A stretch of DNA of 64,000 nucleotides from Blastopirellula marina DSM 3645 (GTDB taxonomy: Bacteria; Planctomycetota; Planctomycetia; Pirellulales; Pirellulaceae): the NCBI RefSeq assembly GCF_000153105.1, contig NZ_CH672376.1, positions 4,179,315 to 4,243,314 of the forward strand. The letters are read 5' to 3'. This document shows positions 29,787 through 37,573 of the stretch, one piece after another (the stretch's first letter is position 1; each line of letters starts with the position of its first letter). The position numbers and the translations under genes were made by a program. The notes beneath the pieces are model-generated. The model searched no databases, was not told the origin of the DNA, and was given only the letters and a program-made list of their open reading frames with translations.

Positions 29787-30644
29787 ATGCCAATCTTCGG
29801 AGCTCACATGTCGATCGCCGGCGGCTATTACAAAGCCGTCAATGCCGCCGCGGAAGAGTCGATGCAGTGCGTTCAGTTGTTCACCAAGAATAACAATCAG
29901 TGGCGCGCTAAGGAAATTACCGACAAAGATGTGAAGCTGTTTCAAGATGCGCTGGGCGAAAAGGGAGTGAAGCATCCGCTTTCGCATGCGTCGTACTTGA
30001 TCAATATGGGATCGCCCAAGCCAGAACTGTGGGAAAAATCGCGCGATGCGATGATTGTCGAACTGCAGCGGGCCAATCAGTTGGGGATTCCGTATGTCGT
30101 GGTCCATCCCGGCGCGTTTGTCGACAGCAGCGAAGAAGAAGGGATCGCGGCGGTGGTAAAAGCGCTGGATGAAGTGATCAACGCAACATTGGATCTCGAT
30201 TCGATCTGCCTGTTAGAAACGACGGCAGGGCAGGGGAGCTGTTTGGGGCACACGTTTGAGCATCTTGGCGCGATGCTGGACGGTGTGAAGAAGAAGGATC
30301 GGGTAGGCGTCTGTCTTGATACTTGTCATATCTTTGCCGCCGGTTATCCCATTGGAACCGAGAAAGAGTACGAAGCGACTTGGAAGCAATTTGAATCGCT
30401 CATCGGGCTCGACAAGTTGAAAGCGATTCATCTGAATGACAGTAAGAAACCGCTTGGTTCGCGGGTCGATCGGCATGAGCACATCGGCGAGGGTTGTCTG
30501 GGAATCGAACCGTTTCGCTTGTTGGTCAATGATGCACGCTTCAAAACGATGCCGATGTACCTGGAGACTCCGAAGGGGGACGAAGACGGGGAAACTTTCG
30601 ACACTCGCAATCTGGCGACGCTGCGGCGATTGATGAAATCATAA
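29787..30644 (+). CDS. nfo: Endonuclease IV (AP endonuclease)
   Basis: This 285-residue protein is the zinc-dependent endonuclease IV of base-excision repair, which cuts 5' to abasic sites. It shows the family's opening FGAHMSIAGG and metal-site strands: VVHPGAF, LLETTAGQG, GVCLDTCHIFAAGY, AIHLNDSK, GSRVDRHEHIGEG and a final YLETPKG. These contain the conserved His, Glu and Asp ligands. Length is typical (~280). The ATG at 29787, with AGGAAAGAGA ten bases upstream, gives the normal N-terminus; the open frame extends further left but without support. Confidence 0.95.
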   Translation: MPIFGAHMSIAGGYYKAVNAAAEESMQCVQLFTKNNNQWRAKEITDKDVKLFQDALGEKGVKHPLSHASYLINMGSPKPELWEKSRDAMIVELQRANQLGIPYVVVHPGAFVDSSEEEGIAAVVKALDEVINATLDLDSICLLETTAGQGSCLGHTFEHLGAMLDGVKKKDRVGVCLDTCHIFAAGYPIGTEKEYEATWKQFESLIGLDKLKAIHLNDSKKPLGSRVDRHEHIGEGCLGIEPFRLLVNDARFKTMPMYLETPKGDEDGETFDTRNLATLRRLMKS

Positions 30645-30788
30645 GCGCCGCTTGGTGCGTGACGCTGAAATGCGACCGAAATGAACGTTCGATGAAGCGC
30701 CCATGAAGTCTCTCACTTCTGGGGGAAGCTGCTGCTGAATTCGCGCGGAAATCGGAAGTCTCTGCGATATAACCGTTTGGCAAGGGCC

Positions 30789-30807
30789 TGTGGTCGAATC
30801 GACCACA
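30789..30807. promoter_or_regulatory. 19-bp inverted repeat before the ankyrin gene
   Basis: TGTGGTCGA (30789-30797) and TCGACCACA (30799-30807) are perfect complements around one base. The site lies about 30 bases before the start codon at 30837, a position suited to an operator or to a hairpin in the leader. No regulator gene is next to it. Confidence 0.4.
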
Positions 30808-30836
30808 ACCGTTTTGCAGCGGTTGGGGACTGCTTC

Positions 30837-31538
30837 ATGAACTATCATTGTCCGCTTTGCGAGACGTTGGGAGTCGTACCTGACGAAGCGCGCGGCCATG
30901 AGGTGCTGTGTCTGAAATGTCGGCGCAGCTTCTTTATCCCAGATCGTAGCGTTGCCGAGCGCATGCAGTTGGGCGTTTTGTTTGCTGCGCGGCGCAATGA
31001 CGGCGAAGTGATTCGCGCATTCGCCGATCAGCAGGCCGATCTCGACGTGCAGAATCCCCGAGATGGCCACACGCCGCTGCACGTCGCTAGTTTGCACGGC
31101 AAGCTGCACGCGCTGAAAGAATTGTTAGCAGGCGGCGCGAAGCTAGAGATTCGCGCGAGTCGAACTGAGCAGACGCCGCTCTTGTACGCCGCGCGCGAAG
31201 GGCATGCCGAAGCGGCGACGATGCTGATCGCCCAAGGCGCCAATCTGCAAGCACGCGATCCAGACGGCTGCGGAGCGCTGCACTGGGCGGCTCGCAAGGG
31301 GTTTTTGGATGTCGCCAAGGTGCTGGTCAAAGCGGGCGCTGACATCCAAATGAACAACATCAATGGGTTGCGACCGATTCAATTTGCCGTCGCCTATCAT
31401 CAACCGGCGGTGCGCGATTATCTTGTCGCCGCGGAACGTGCGGCCGGTTTCATCCAGCGACAGATCAGCAAAGGTGACAAGAACCAAACGATGAATCGGG
31501 TCATGTTTGGCTTGGGATCGAAAAAGAAAAAAGGCTAG
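30837..31538 (+). CDS. Ankyrin-repeat protein with N-terminal zinc-ribbon-like motif
   Basis: This 233-residue protein starts with paired cysteines (YHCPLCETLG and VLCLKCRRSF), a likely zinc ribbon. At least four ankyrin repeats follow at ~68-200: GHTPLHVASLHGKLHALKEL, TPLLYAAREGHAEAATML, GALHWAARKGFLDVAKVL and PIQFAVAYHQPAVRDYL. The end is basic (GLGSKKKKG). Ankyrin repeats bind other proteins; the partner is unknown. The ATG at 30837 makes the zinc motif N-terminal and fits its homology-like layout. Confidence 0.8.
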   Translation: MNYHCPLCETLGVVPDEARGHEVLCLKCRRSFFIPDRSVAERMQLGVLFAARRNDGEVIRAFADQQADLDVQNPRDGHTPLHVASLHGKLHALKELLAGGAKLEIRASRTEQTPLLYAAREGHAEAATMLIAQGANLQARDPDGCGALHWAARKGFLDVAKVLVKAGADIQMNNINGLRPIQFAVAYHQPAVRDYLVAAERAAGFIQRQISKGDKNQTMNRVMFGLGSKKKKG

Positions 31539-33076
31539 TCTACTTGTCGCTCGCTGTTCGGATCGGCTAGACGCACGGTCAGCTGATCGGCCGAGTCATG
31601 ATCGAGATGCAACTCTTCGCCGCTGGGCAAACGGAAGGTCCAGATGGTGTCGTCCATTTCACGCGGGCCGGCGACAATCACGTCGCCGAGCGCGACTTGA
31701 TCATGCAGGTGACTGCCGATGATCGCGGTAACGACGCCGCGGTGCCGGTCACGCAAGAGACTTGCTTTTACTTCTGCGCCGGGGATCAAGTCGATGAAGT
31801 CTTCGGGAATTTCTTGTCCGTGCGGATCGCGCGTCGGATGTCCTAGTCGATCATCCAGATAGTCGACGGTCGCCTCGTCGTTGAGATGCTCTAACAGATG
31901 AGCGCGATCATGTAGCGAATCTTCGGGCATGCCGACTCGTTGCAGATAGGTTTCCCAAATTCGATGCGCACGCATCAAACGTCGCGCTTCATGATTTCCG
32001 GACTCGGTCAGAATAAAACCGTGCGGCGTCTGGTTGAGGAGCGACATCGCCACCATGCGTCGTAACACGCGACGTAATACGGCAGGCGTCGCTTGCACGT
32101 GGGCTCGAATGGTTTCGAATCGCGTTGCATGCGTCTCGTCGCGCCGCAAGCAACCTAGGACGTCTTCGACAATATGTTGCGGAACCTGGCTCCAGCGCCG
32201 CAGCGTGCCGGCTAACAGCCCGTTGTGCGGCGCGAGAATCAAGATCGCCATAAATTGCAGGGTGCCGGCCATCACGATCGACGAACCGGCGCCGATGTTG
32301 AGCCAGGCCGAAGTATAAACTCCGAGCACGACGCTGCTAACGCCGAGCGCCGCTGAGAGGACCAGCATGCTCGACAACCGATTGCAGAGCAAATAAGCGG
32401 CGGCCGCCGGCGTAATCAACAGCCCCACCACTTGAATGATGCCGACGATAGAAACGGCTGACACGACGACTAGCGACGTGCAAGCGGTCAACAAATAACC
32501 GATCAGCGGCGCCGAAACTCCCACCGACGCGGCCATGATCGGATCGAAACTGGTTAGTTGCAACTGGCGATAAAACAAGATCACGACGAACAGGATGATC
32601 GCGGTGACGGCGCCCATCATCCAGAGCCGCTCGGCGTCGACGACCAAGACGTCGCCCATCACCATGTGCATCAAGTCGACGTGGATCTCGCTTGAGAAGA
32701 CGCTCGCCATCGCGCCGCCAAAAGCGAAGATGCCGGTGTACATGATGCCGATCGCCGTATCATCTTTGATGCGTGAAGCACGGGAGACAAAACCGATCAA
32801 CAGCACCGTCACAAAGCCGGCCAACAACGCGCCAATGATCATCGCGCCAAAATGGGCTTCTTCGCCGGCGATCAATTTCATCAGCAAATAGCCGCCGACG
32901 ACGCCGGCCAGCATCGAATGCGAGATCGCGTCTCCCAAAAAGGCCATGCGGCGCAGCACGATAAAGCAGCCGATCATCGACGAAGCGATCGCGACCAGTG
33001 AGCCTGCGAACATCGCGCGAAATAGATATCCGCCGGAAGCCAGCGGCTCGACAAAGACGTCGTACAGAAAGTTCAT
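31535..33076 (-). CDS. Metal ABC permease fused to DtxR/MntR-like and FeoA-like domains
   Basis: This 513-residue protein is the membrane component of a Mn/Zn/Fe uptake system. Residues ~1-290 form about eight membrane helices of the ZnuB/MntB (ABC-3) family, with GCFIVLRRMAFLGDAISHS and GIIQVVGLLITPAAAAYLL. Residues ~305-440 resemble an iron-dependent-repressor module: a winged helix, then the metal-binding/dimerisation region RAHRIWETYLQRVGMP and HDRAHLLEHL. The last ~75 residues look like an FeoA/SH3-like domain. Such fusions could let intracellular metal gate transport directly, but that is inference. It overlaps the ATPase gene by four bases and ends the operon. Confidence 0.85.
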   Translation of the reverse strand: MNFLYDVFVEPLASGGYLFRAMFAGSLVAIASSMIGCFIVLRRMAFLGDAISHSMLAGVVGGYLLMKLIAGEEAHFGAMIIGALLAGFVTVLLIGFVSRASRIKDDTAIGIMYTGIFAFGGAMASVFSSEIHVDLMHMVMGDVLVVDAERLWMMGAVTAIILFVVILFYRQLQLTSFDPIMAASVGVSAPLIGYLLTACTSLVVVSAVSIVGIIQVVGLLITPAAAAYLLCNRLSSMLVLSAALGVSSVVLGVYTSAWLNIGAGSSIVMAGTLQFMAILILAPHNGLLAGTLRRWSQVPQHIVEDVLGCLRRDETHATRFETIRAHVQATPAVLRRVLRRMVAMSLLNQTPHGFILTESGNHEARRLMRAHRIWETYLQRVGMPEDSLHDRAHLLEHLNDEATVDYLDDRLGHPTRDPHGQEIPEDFIDLIPGAEVKASLLRDRHRGVVTAIIGSHLHDQVALGDVIVAGPREMDDTIWTFRLPSGEELHLDHDSADQLTVRLADPNSERQVD

Positions 33077-33858
33077 TTGTCACCTCCTGTCGAGACGTCC
33101 CGCAAGTGCTCAAACGCTTTCAGCGATCCTTCGTAGACTTCAGACAACAGTTCAGGCTGCAAGACTTGCTGCGGCGATCCGAACGCGAATAGTCGCTGTT
33201 TGATCAACAGCAGCGAATCAAAATATTCGGCGGCAGTCGCCAGATCATGATGGACGACGATCAGCGTTCGTCCCGCCTGCTTGGTGCTGTCCAGCACTTC
33301 GAGCAGCGCACGTTCGGTCGCGGCGTCGACGCCGGCGAATGGTTCATCGAGCAACAGAATATCGGCGCCTTGGGCGAGCGCTCGCGCCATAAAGACCCGC
33401 TGCTGTTGTCCGCCAGAGAGCTGCCCGATCTGCCGGCGGCGGAATTTCTCCATGCGTACGGTCACCAACGCGTCGTCGACATGCTGGCGATCTTCACGCG
33501 ACGGTCCCCAAGCCCAAAAGGGGATTTGGCCATAGCGTCCCATCATGACAACCTGCTCGACGGTGACCGGAAAATCCCAGTCGACCGCGCCGCGCTGCGG
33601 AACATAGGCGACGCGCCGCCGGGCTTTGTCGGTCGGCGCGCCAAACAGGCGAACCTCGCCCAAGTCGGGTTTCAGGAAGCCGAGAATCGCTTTGATCAGG
33701 GTCGATTTTCCCGAGCCGTTGGGGCCGATCACTCCGACTAACTGTCCCGCTTCGATCTGAAACGAAATGTCGAGCAGCGCCGGCGTGGGGCCATAGCTCA
33801 CCGTCAGGTGGTCGACCTGAACCGCGGGAACACCAGAACGTGTCGGTCGGGCGATCAT
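33073..33858 (-). CDS. Metal ABC transporter ATP-binding protein
   Basis: This 261-residue ATPase powers the metal importer. It has Walker A GPNGSGKST, the Q-loop region VAYVPQRGAVDW typical of ZnuC/MntA proteins, signature LSGGQQQR, Walker B ILLLDEP and the switch histidine in LIVVHHDL. The start at 33858 overlaps the stop of the preceding gene by four bases (ATGA), fitting a tightly coupled operon; a longer reading to 33942 would overlap more and adds atypical sequence. Confidence 0.9.
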   Translation of the reverse strand: MIARPTRSGVPAVQVDHLTVSYGPTPALLDISFQIEAGQLVGVIGPNGSGKSTLIKAILGFLKPDLGEVRLFGAPTDKARRRVAYVPQRGAVDWDFPVTVEQVVMMGRYGQIPFWAWGPSREDRQHVDDALVTVRMEKFRRRQIGQLSGGQQQRVFMARALAQGADILLLDEPFAGVDAATERALLEVLDSTKQAGRTLIVVHHDLATAAEYFDSLLLIKQRLFAFGSPQQVLQPELLSEVYEGSLKAFEHLRDVSTGGDK

Positions 33859-34358
33859 CGCGTCCCTCCCTCGATCGGCGGATGGTCGGCTGTCGAGAAA
33901 TTTGCGACGCCGGACAAGATGGCGGATCCAGCCGGCGCCCACAAGAAACGTTCGGCAATCGGCTCCTGACGTTGGCTCGAGTAGATCGCGATCTTCGCGA
34001 AGAGGGGGGGGCCGGGGTTTTGTGGAGTCGCTTCGATCAGAAATTCGTTCCGCCCGGCGACGATGTTGCCGATGTCGGCGATCTCGATCTCTTCGCCGGC
34101 GGCGACCGGTTGGTTGGTTTCATAGAGCGCCGAGCCGGCAAAACGAACGCTGACCGCGTTGGAATTGTTGAGGTCGGCCGAAAAGCGATCGGGACCCGCG
34201 TCAAACGAAAGTTCCAGCTCCAGGCGAAATTCGCCGGCGGCGTTTTCCAGCGCTGCGGCTTGCGGCGCAGCGGCGGCGCGATGCTCATCGACGGTGAGGT
34301 AGACTTTCACCAACAAGAGCGCCAGAGCCGCGGCGGTGATCGCAAAGAGGATTCGCAT
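33855..34358 (-). CDS. Exported hypothetical protein in the metal transport operon
   Basis: This 167-residue protein starts with a signal peptide or anchor (MRILFAITAAALALLLVKVYL) and continues as a beta-rich domain (GEFRLELELSFDAGPDRF, SVRFAGSALYETNQPV, FLIEATPQ). No family was recognised and no metal-ligand cluster is evident. It lies six bases after the substrate-binding protein gene and overlaps the ATPase gene by four bases, so it is an integral part of the operon and perhaps an accessory periplasmic component. Confidence 0.65.
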   Translation of the reverse strand: MRILFAITAAALALLLVKVYLTVDEHRAAAAPQAAALENAAGEFRLELELSFDAGPDRFSADLNNSNAVSVRFAGSALYETNQPVAAGEEIEIADIGNIVAGRNEFLIEATPQNPGPPLFAKIAIYSSQRQEPIAERFLWAPAGSAILSGVANFSTADHPPIEGGTR

Positions 34359-34364
34359 GACCGA

Positions 34365-35258
34365 TTATTTTAACCCTGCCGCAATCGTCAACACGTTTTC
34401 GCGCATCATGCCGATGTAAGTTTCGCCGGCCGAACCGGGAGGCCCCATCGAATCGGAATAGAGCGTGCCGCCGACGACAACGCCGGCTTCGTCCGCGATT
34501 TGACGAATCATCACCGGACTCACCGACGTTTCGACAAAGATCGAGCGGACGCCGAAGCTGCGAATCGATTTGACCGTCTCCCGCCGTCGCTCAGGCGTCA
34601 CCCCTCCGCCAACTTCTGAACCGGTCGACCAGCCGACCGGCGTCGCCGCGGTGAAATGGTACTCCCGACAGAAATAATTGAACGCATCGTGGCTGGTGAC
34701 CAGGATTCGTTTTTCGACCGGGATCGCATTCATCTGCTTGCGAATCCAACCGTCCAGCGTACGTAGTTCATCCAAGTAGAGTTGTGCTCGAGCGTGGTAA
34801 TCATCGCGATGCGTCGGATCATATTGACTGACCGCATCACGAATGTTGCGAACATAAACCGCAGCATTGGCCGGAGAGAACCAGGCATGCGGATCGTGCG
34901 CCGCACCGTTGTTGATCTCTAGCGGCGTCGCGCCGGTGGTGCAACTGGTGATCGGCTTGTTGGCGTTTTCGGCAAGTTTGCGCATCCAATTGGCGCCTTC
35001 CAGATGCCAGCCGTTGTCAAAACAGAGGGCCGAACGCGAAACCAGAGCGGCGTCGTTCGGTTTAATTTCGTAGACGTGCGGGTCTTGCCCGGCAGCGAGA
35101 ATCGACCGAACTTCCATCTGATCCCCGACCACCTGACGAGCAAAATCAGCAACTTGGGTGGTGGAGCAAACGATCAGCGGCTTGGAATCATCCGCTGATG
35201 CGGTGGAAAACGAGGTTAGTGTGAGGAGAATCGCTACAGTGGTAGAAAAAACACGCAT
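34365..35258 (-). CDS. Zn/Mn ABC transporter substrate-binding protein
   Basis: This 297-residue protein belongs to the cluster 9 (ZnuA/TroA/PsaA) binding proteins that capture Mn(II), Zn(II) or Fe(II) outside the membrane. A signal peptide ends near SFSTASA. Likely metal ligands are the histidine in GQDPHVYEIKP, one in HDPHAWFSP and later acidic residues in the FVETSVSP and LYSDSMGPPG segments. The His-rich loop of dedicated zinc binders is missing, which leans toward manganese or iron. It is the first gene of a four-gene operon with a palindromic operator candidate upstream. Confidence 0.9.
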   Translation of the reverse strand: MRVFSTTVAILLTLTSFSTASADDSKPLIVCSTTQVADFARQVVGDQMEVRSILAAGQDPHVYEIKPNDAALVSRSALCFDNGWHLEGANWMRKLAENANKPITSCTTGATPLEINNGAAHDPHAWFSPANAAVYVRNIRDAVSQYDPTHRDDYHARAQLYLDELRTLDGWIRKQMNAIPVEKRILVTSHDAFNYFCREYHFTAATPVGWSTGSEVGGGVTPERRRETVKSIRSFGVRSIFVETSVSPVMIRQIADEAGVVVGGTLYSDSMGPPGSAGETYIGMMRENVLTIAAGLK

Positions 35259-35280
35259 GTTTTCTGCTCGCGCAAAAAAG

Positions 35281-35298
35281 TTTTTGGCCTATCAAAAA
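35281..35298. promoter_or_regulatory. Candidate metalloregulator operator
   Basis: TTTTTG (35281-35286) and CAAAAA (35293-35298) form an inverted repeat around GCCTAT, beginning 23 bases upstream of the binding-protein start codon. The AT-rich arms and short spacer resemble MntR/DtxR-type boxes in general form. The regulator is not identified. Confidence 0.35.
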
Positions 35299-35486
35299 GT
35301 ATAGGAGTCGGTCTGTAGCGGCGTCAATTCCTTTTGTGGAGGTTTTCCAGAGCAATTCAACGGAAGAATCGGTCCAAACGTCCGCTTGGGAGGTAGTCTC
35401 GCCCTGGAGTGCTAGCAGGGTCGAAAATTGACCGGAAGGAGCGACCGCGATAAATTGCAAGAACGCTTCGATGGACGACGACCAAG

Positions 35487-36095
35487 ATGAATCCTCAAAT
35501 TCGACGCTACGCTACGACGGACGTGGTAGATCCGGTGACACTGACTTACTTCAAACGTTACCGCATGGAAATCGACTTGGCGGAAGTTCCCGCCCAGCCG
35601 ATTCTGCTTCCCTCGGTCTATCGTTTCGTATCCTGGCGGCCCGATCTGATCGACGCGCATGCGGCGAGCAAGTTTGAGAGCTTCCGCTGGGAAATCGACG
35701 CGAACGTCTTTCCCTGCTTGGGAGACGCCGAGGGCTGTCGGCGGTTGATGACCGAAATCTCCCATCGCGAAGGGTTCATCCCCGGCGCGACCTGGTTGGT
35801 CGAATACAAAGATGAAACGACGGGGATGATGTTGCCGGTTGGGACGGTTCAAGGGGTCGCCGACCGATCTGGCCAAGGTTCGATTCAAAATCTAGGAATC
35901 GTTCCCGAGCATCGCGGCAGCGGCTTGGGCGGTCGCTTGCTGCTAAAAGCACTGCAAGGTTTTTACGATCACGGTTTGCAGCACGCCTTTCTCGAAGTCA
36001 CCGCCCAAAACGAAGGAGCGATTCGTCTGTACGAACGAATTGGTTTCCGAATTTCTCGCACCGTCTATAAAGCGGTCGAAGCGGCGTGTTCTTGA
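35487..36095 (+). CDS. GNAT-family N-acetyltransferase
   Basis: This 202-residue protein carries the acetyl-CoA-binding GNAT core in its C-terminal half: IQNLGIVPEHRGSGLGGRLL is motif A with the R/Q-x-x-G-x-G/A loop, followed by HAFLEVTAQNEGAIRLYERI and GFRISRTVY (motif B). The N-terminal ~80 residues are extra and may recognise the substrate, which is unknown. It is divergent from the metal transport operon. Confidence 0.85.
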   Translation: MNPQIRRYATTDVVDPVTLTYFKRYRMEIDLAEVPAQPILLPSVYRFVSWRPDLIDAHAASKFESFRWEIDANVFPCLGDAEGCRRLMTEISHREGFIPGATWLVEYKDETTGMMLPVGTVQGVADRSGQGSIQNLGIVPEHRGSGLGGRLLLKALQGFYDHGLQHAFLEVTAQNEGAIRLYERIGFRISRTVYKAVEAACS

Positions 36096-36126
36096 CGCCG
36101 GTTTGCTTCAAGCCGCGGCTTTTCGG

Positions 36127-36209
36127 CGGAATGCCGAATGACTAAATCCTAATGTCGAGTGGGGAAGAATTTTCATTAGACATTAGGATTTAGTCCTTCG
36201 ACATTTCCT
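36127..36209. repeat. Long inverted repeat between the acetyltransferase and M16 genes
   Basis: GACTAAATCCTAATGTC (36140-36156) is perfectly complementary to 36179-36195. The pairing extends outward imperfectly to about 36127 and 36209 (GGAATGCCGAAT against GGAAATGTCGAAG on the other strand). The loop is about 22 bases. The size and AT-rich core suggest a small dispersed intergenic repeat or a terminator without a clear U-run. Confidence 0.6.
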
Positions 36210-36313
36210 CAAACGCTTGGTTTCAACGTGGAAACCCTCATCCACTCAGGTTGTCACTTAACCAGGTTCTGTTTCTAATATGGGGCTTGATTTCCCTGTC
36301 CCGTGGAATGCGT

Positions 36314-37573
36314 ATGTCTCCTAGTGATTCGTCCACTATCCGTCACGAAACCCTGGCCAACGGCATGACGCTGGTGGTGGAGCAAATGCCGTGGCTCGAA
36401 TCAGCCGCGTTCGCTTTGCTGACCCCGTCCGGCAGCGCCAGTGATTCCAAAACGCAAGTTGGCGTCAGCAATTTGCTGTGCGACTGGACGCAGCGCGGGT
36501 GCGGAAATCGTGATAGTCGGCAGTTTATCGAAGACCTGGACAATCTGGGCGTCTCGCGCGGCGCCGGCGTATCGACCTCGCATACCAGTTTTGGGGGCGC
36601 GGTGCTGGCCGAAAATCTGGGCCGCACGTTAGCGATCTACGCCGATGTCGTCCAGAAGCCCCATTTGCCGGAAGATGAATTCGACGAAGCCCAACTGGTT
36701 TGTCTGCAAGAGCTGCGAGCGCTGGAAGATGATCTCGCTCAACAGTCGATGTTGCAACTACGCAAACAAGTTTATGCCGACCCCTGGGGCCGCGCGTCGT
36801 ACGGTGATGTCGCTTCGGTCGAAGCGTTGACCGCCGAGATCGCCAAGGCCCACTTCGCCGCGAGCTATCGTCCCAACGGCACGATCCTTGCGATCGCCGG
36901 CAACATTGACTGGAACCAAACGCGCGACGACGTGCTGCGATTGTTTGGTGATTGGAAAATGGCCGCCGAGTCGCCGATTGTGGAAACGCCGGCCGAAGGA
37001 ATCTATTGCCATCTTCCGTTTGATTCCAACCAGACGCATATCGGCGTCGGCTACGAATGCGTCCCTTACAGCCATCCCGATTATTTTCTCGCTCGCGCTG
37101 CGGTCGGCGTGCTGAGTGACGGCATGAGCTCGCGTCTGTTTACTGAAGTTCGCGAAAATCGCGGACTCTGCTATACCGTTTTCGCATCGATCAATACGCT
37201 GTTGGATCGAGCCAGCGTCTTGTGTTACGCCGGCACGAGCACCGAGCGTGCGCAAGAGACGCTGGACGTATTAATGAGCGAACTGGTCCGCATCCGCGAA
37301 GGTATCGAAGAGAGTGAACTGACTCGGCTGAAGGCGCGCATCAAAAGCTCGCTGGTGATGCAGCAAGAGTCGAGTTCGTCCCGAGCATCCTCGTTGGCCA
37401 GCGACTGGCGTCACCTCGGACGCGTTCGCACGCTGGACGAATTGACTTCGATTCTGGACGGTCTGACATGCGATTCGATCAACCGCTATTTGCAAGACAA
37501 CCCGCCGCACGATTTCCGTTTTACCACGGTCGGCGCTGAAAAATTGGAGATTCCCGTTGCAGTTTCGCCATGA
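36314..37573 (+). CDS. M16-family peptidase-like subunit lacking the zinc motif
   Basis: The predicted protein has 419 residues and the M16 (insulinase/processing-peptidase) fold: NGMTLVVEQMPWLES, VGVSNLLCDWTQRG, and later HIGVGYECVPYSHPDY and ENRGLCYTVFASINTLLDR. The catalytic H-x-x-E-H is missing; the matching position reads NLLCD. It is thus the non-catalytic partner of the next gene, as in bacterial alpha/beta-type pairs. The start is uncertain: ATG 36308 and 36314 are both possible, and GTGGA suits the latter. It overlaps its partner by 17 bases. Confidence 0.8.
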   Translation: MSPSDSSTIRHETLANGMTLVVEQMPWLESAAFALLTPSGSASDSKTQVGVSNLLCDWTQRGCGNRDSRQFIEDLDNLGVSRGAGVSTSHTSFGGAVLAENLGRTLAIYADVVQKPHLPEDEFDEAQLVCLQELRALEDDLAQQSMLQLRKQVYADPWGRASYGDVASVEALTAEIAKAHFAASYRPNGTILAIAGNIDWNQTRDDVLRLFGDWKMAAESPIVETPAEGIYCHLPFDSNQTHIGVGYECVPYSHPDYFLARAAVGVLSDGMSSRLFTEVRENRGLCYTVFASINTLLDRASVLCYAGTSTERAQETLDVLMSELVRIREGIEESELTRLKARIKSSLVMQQESSSSRASSLASDWRHLGRVRTLDELTSILDGLTCDSINRYLQDNPPHDFRFTTVGAEKLEIPVAVSP

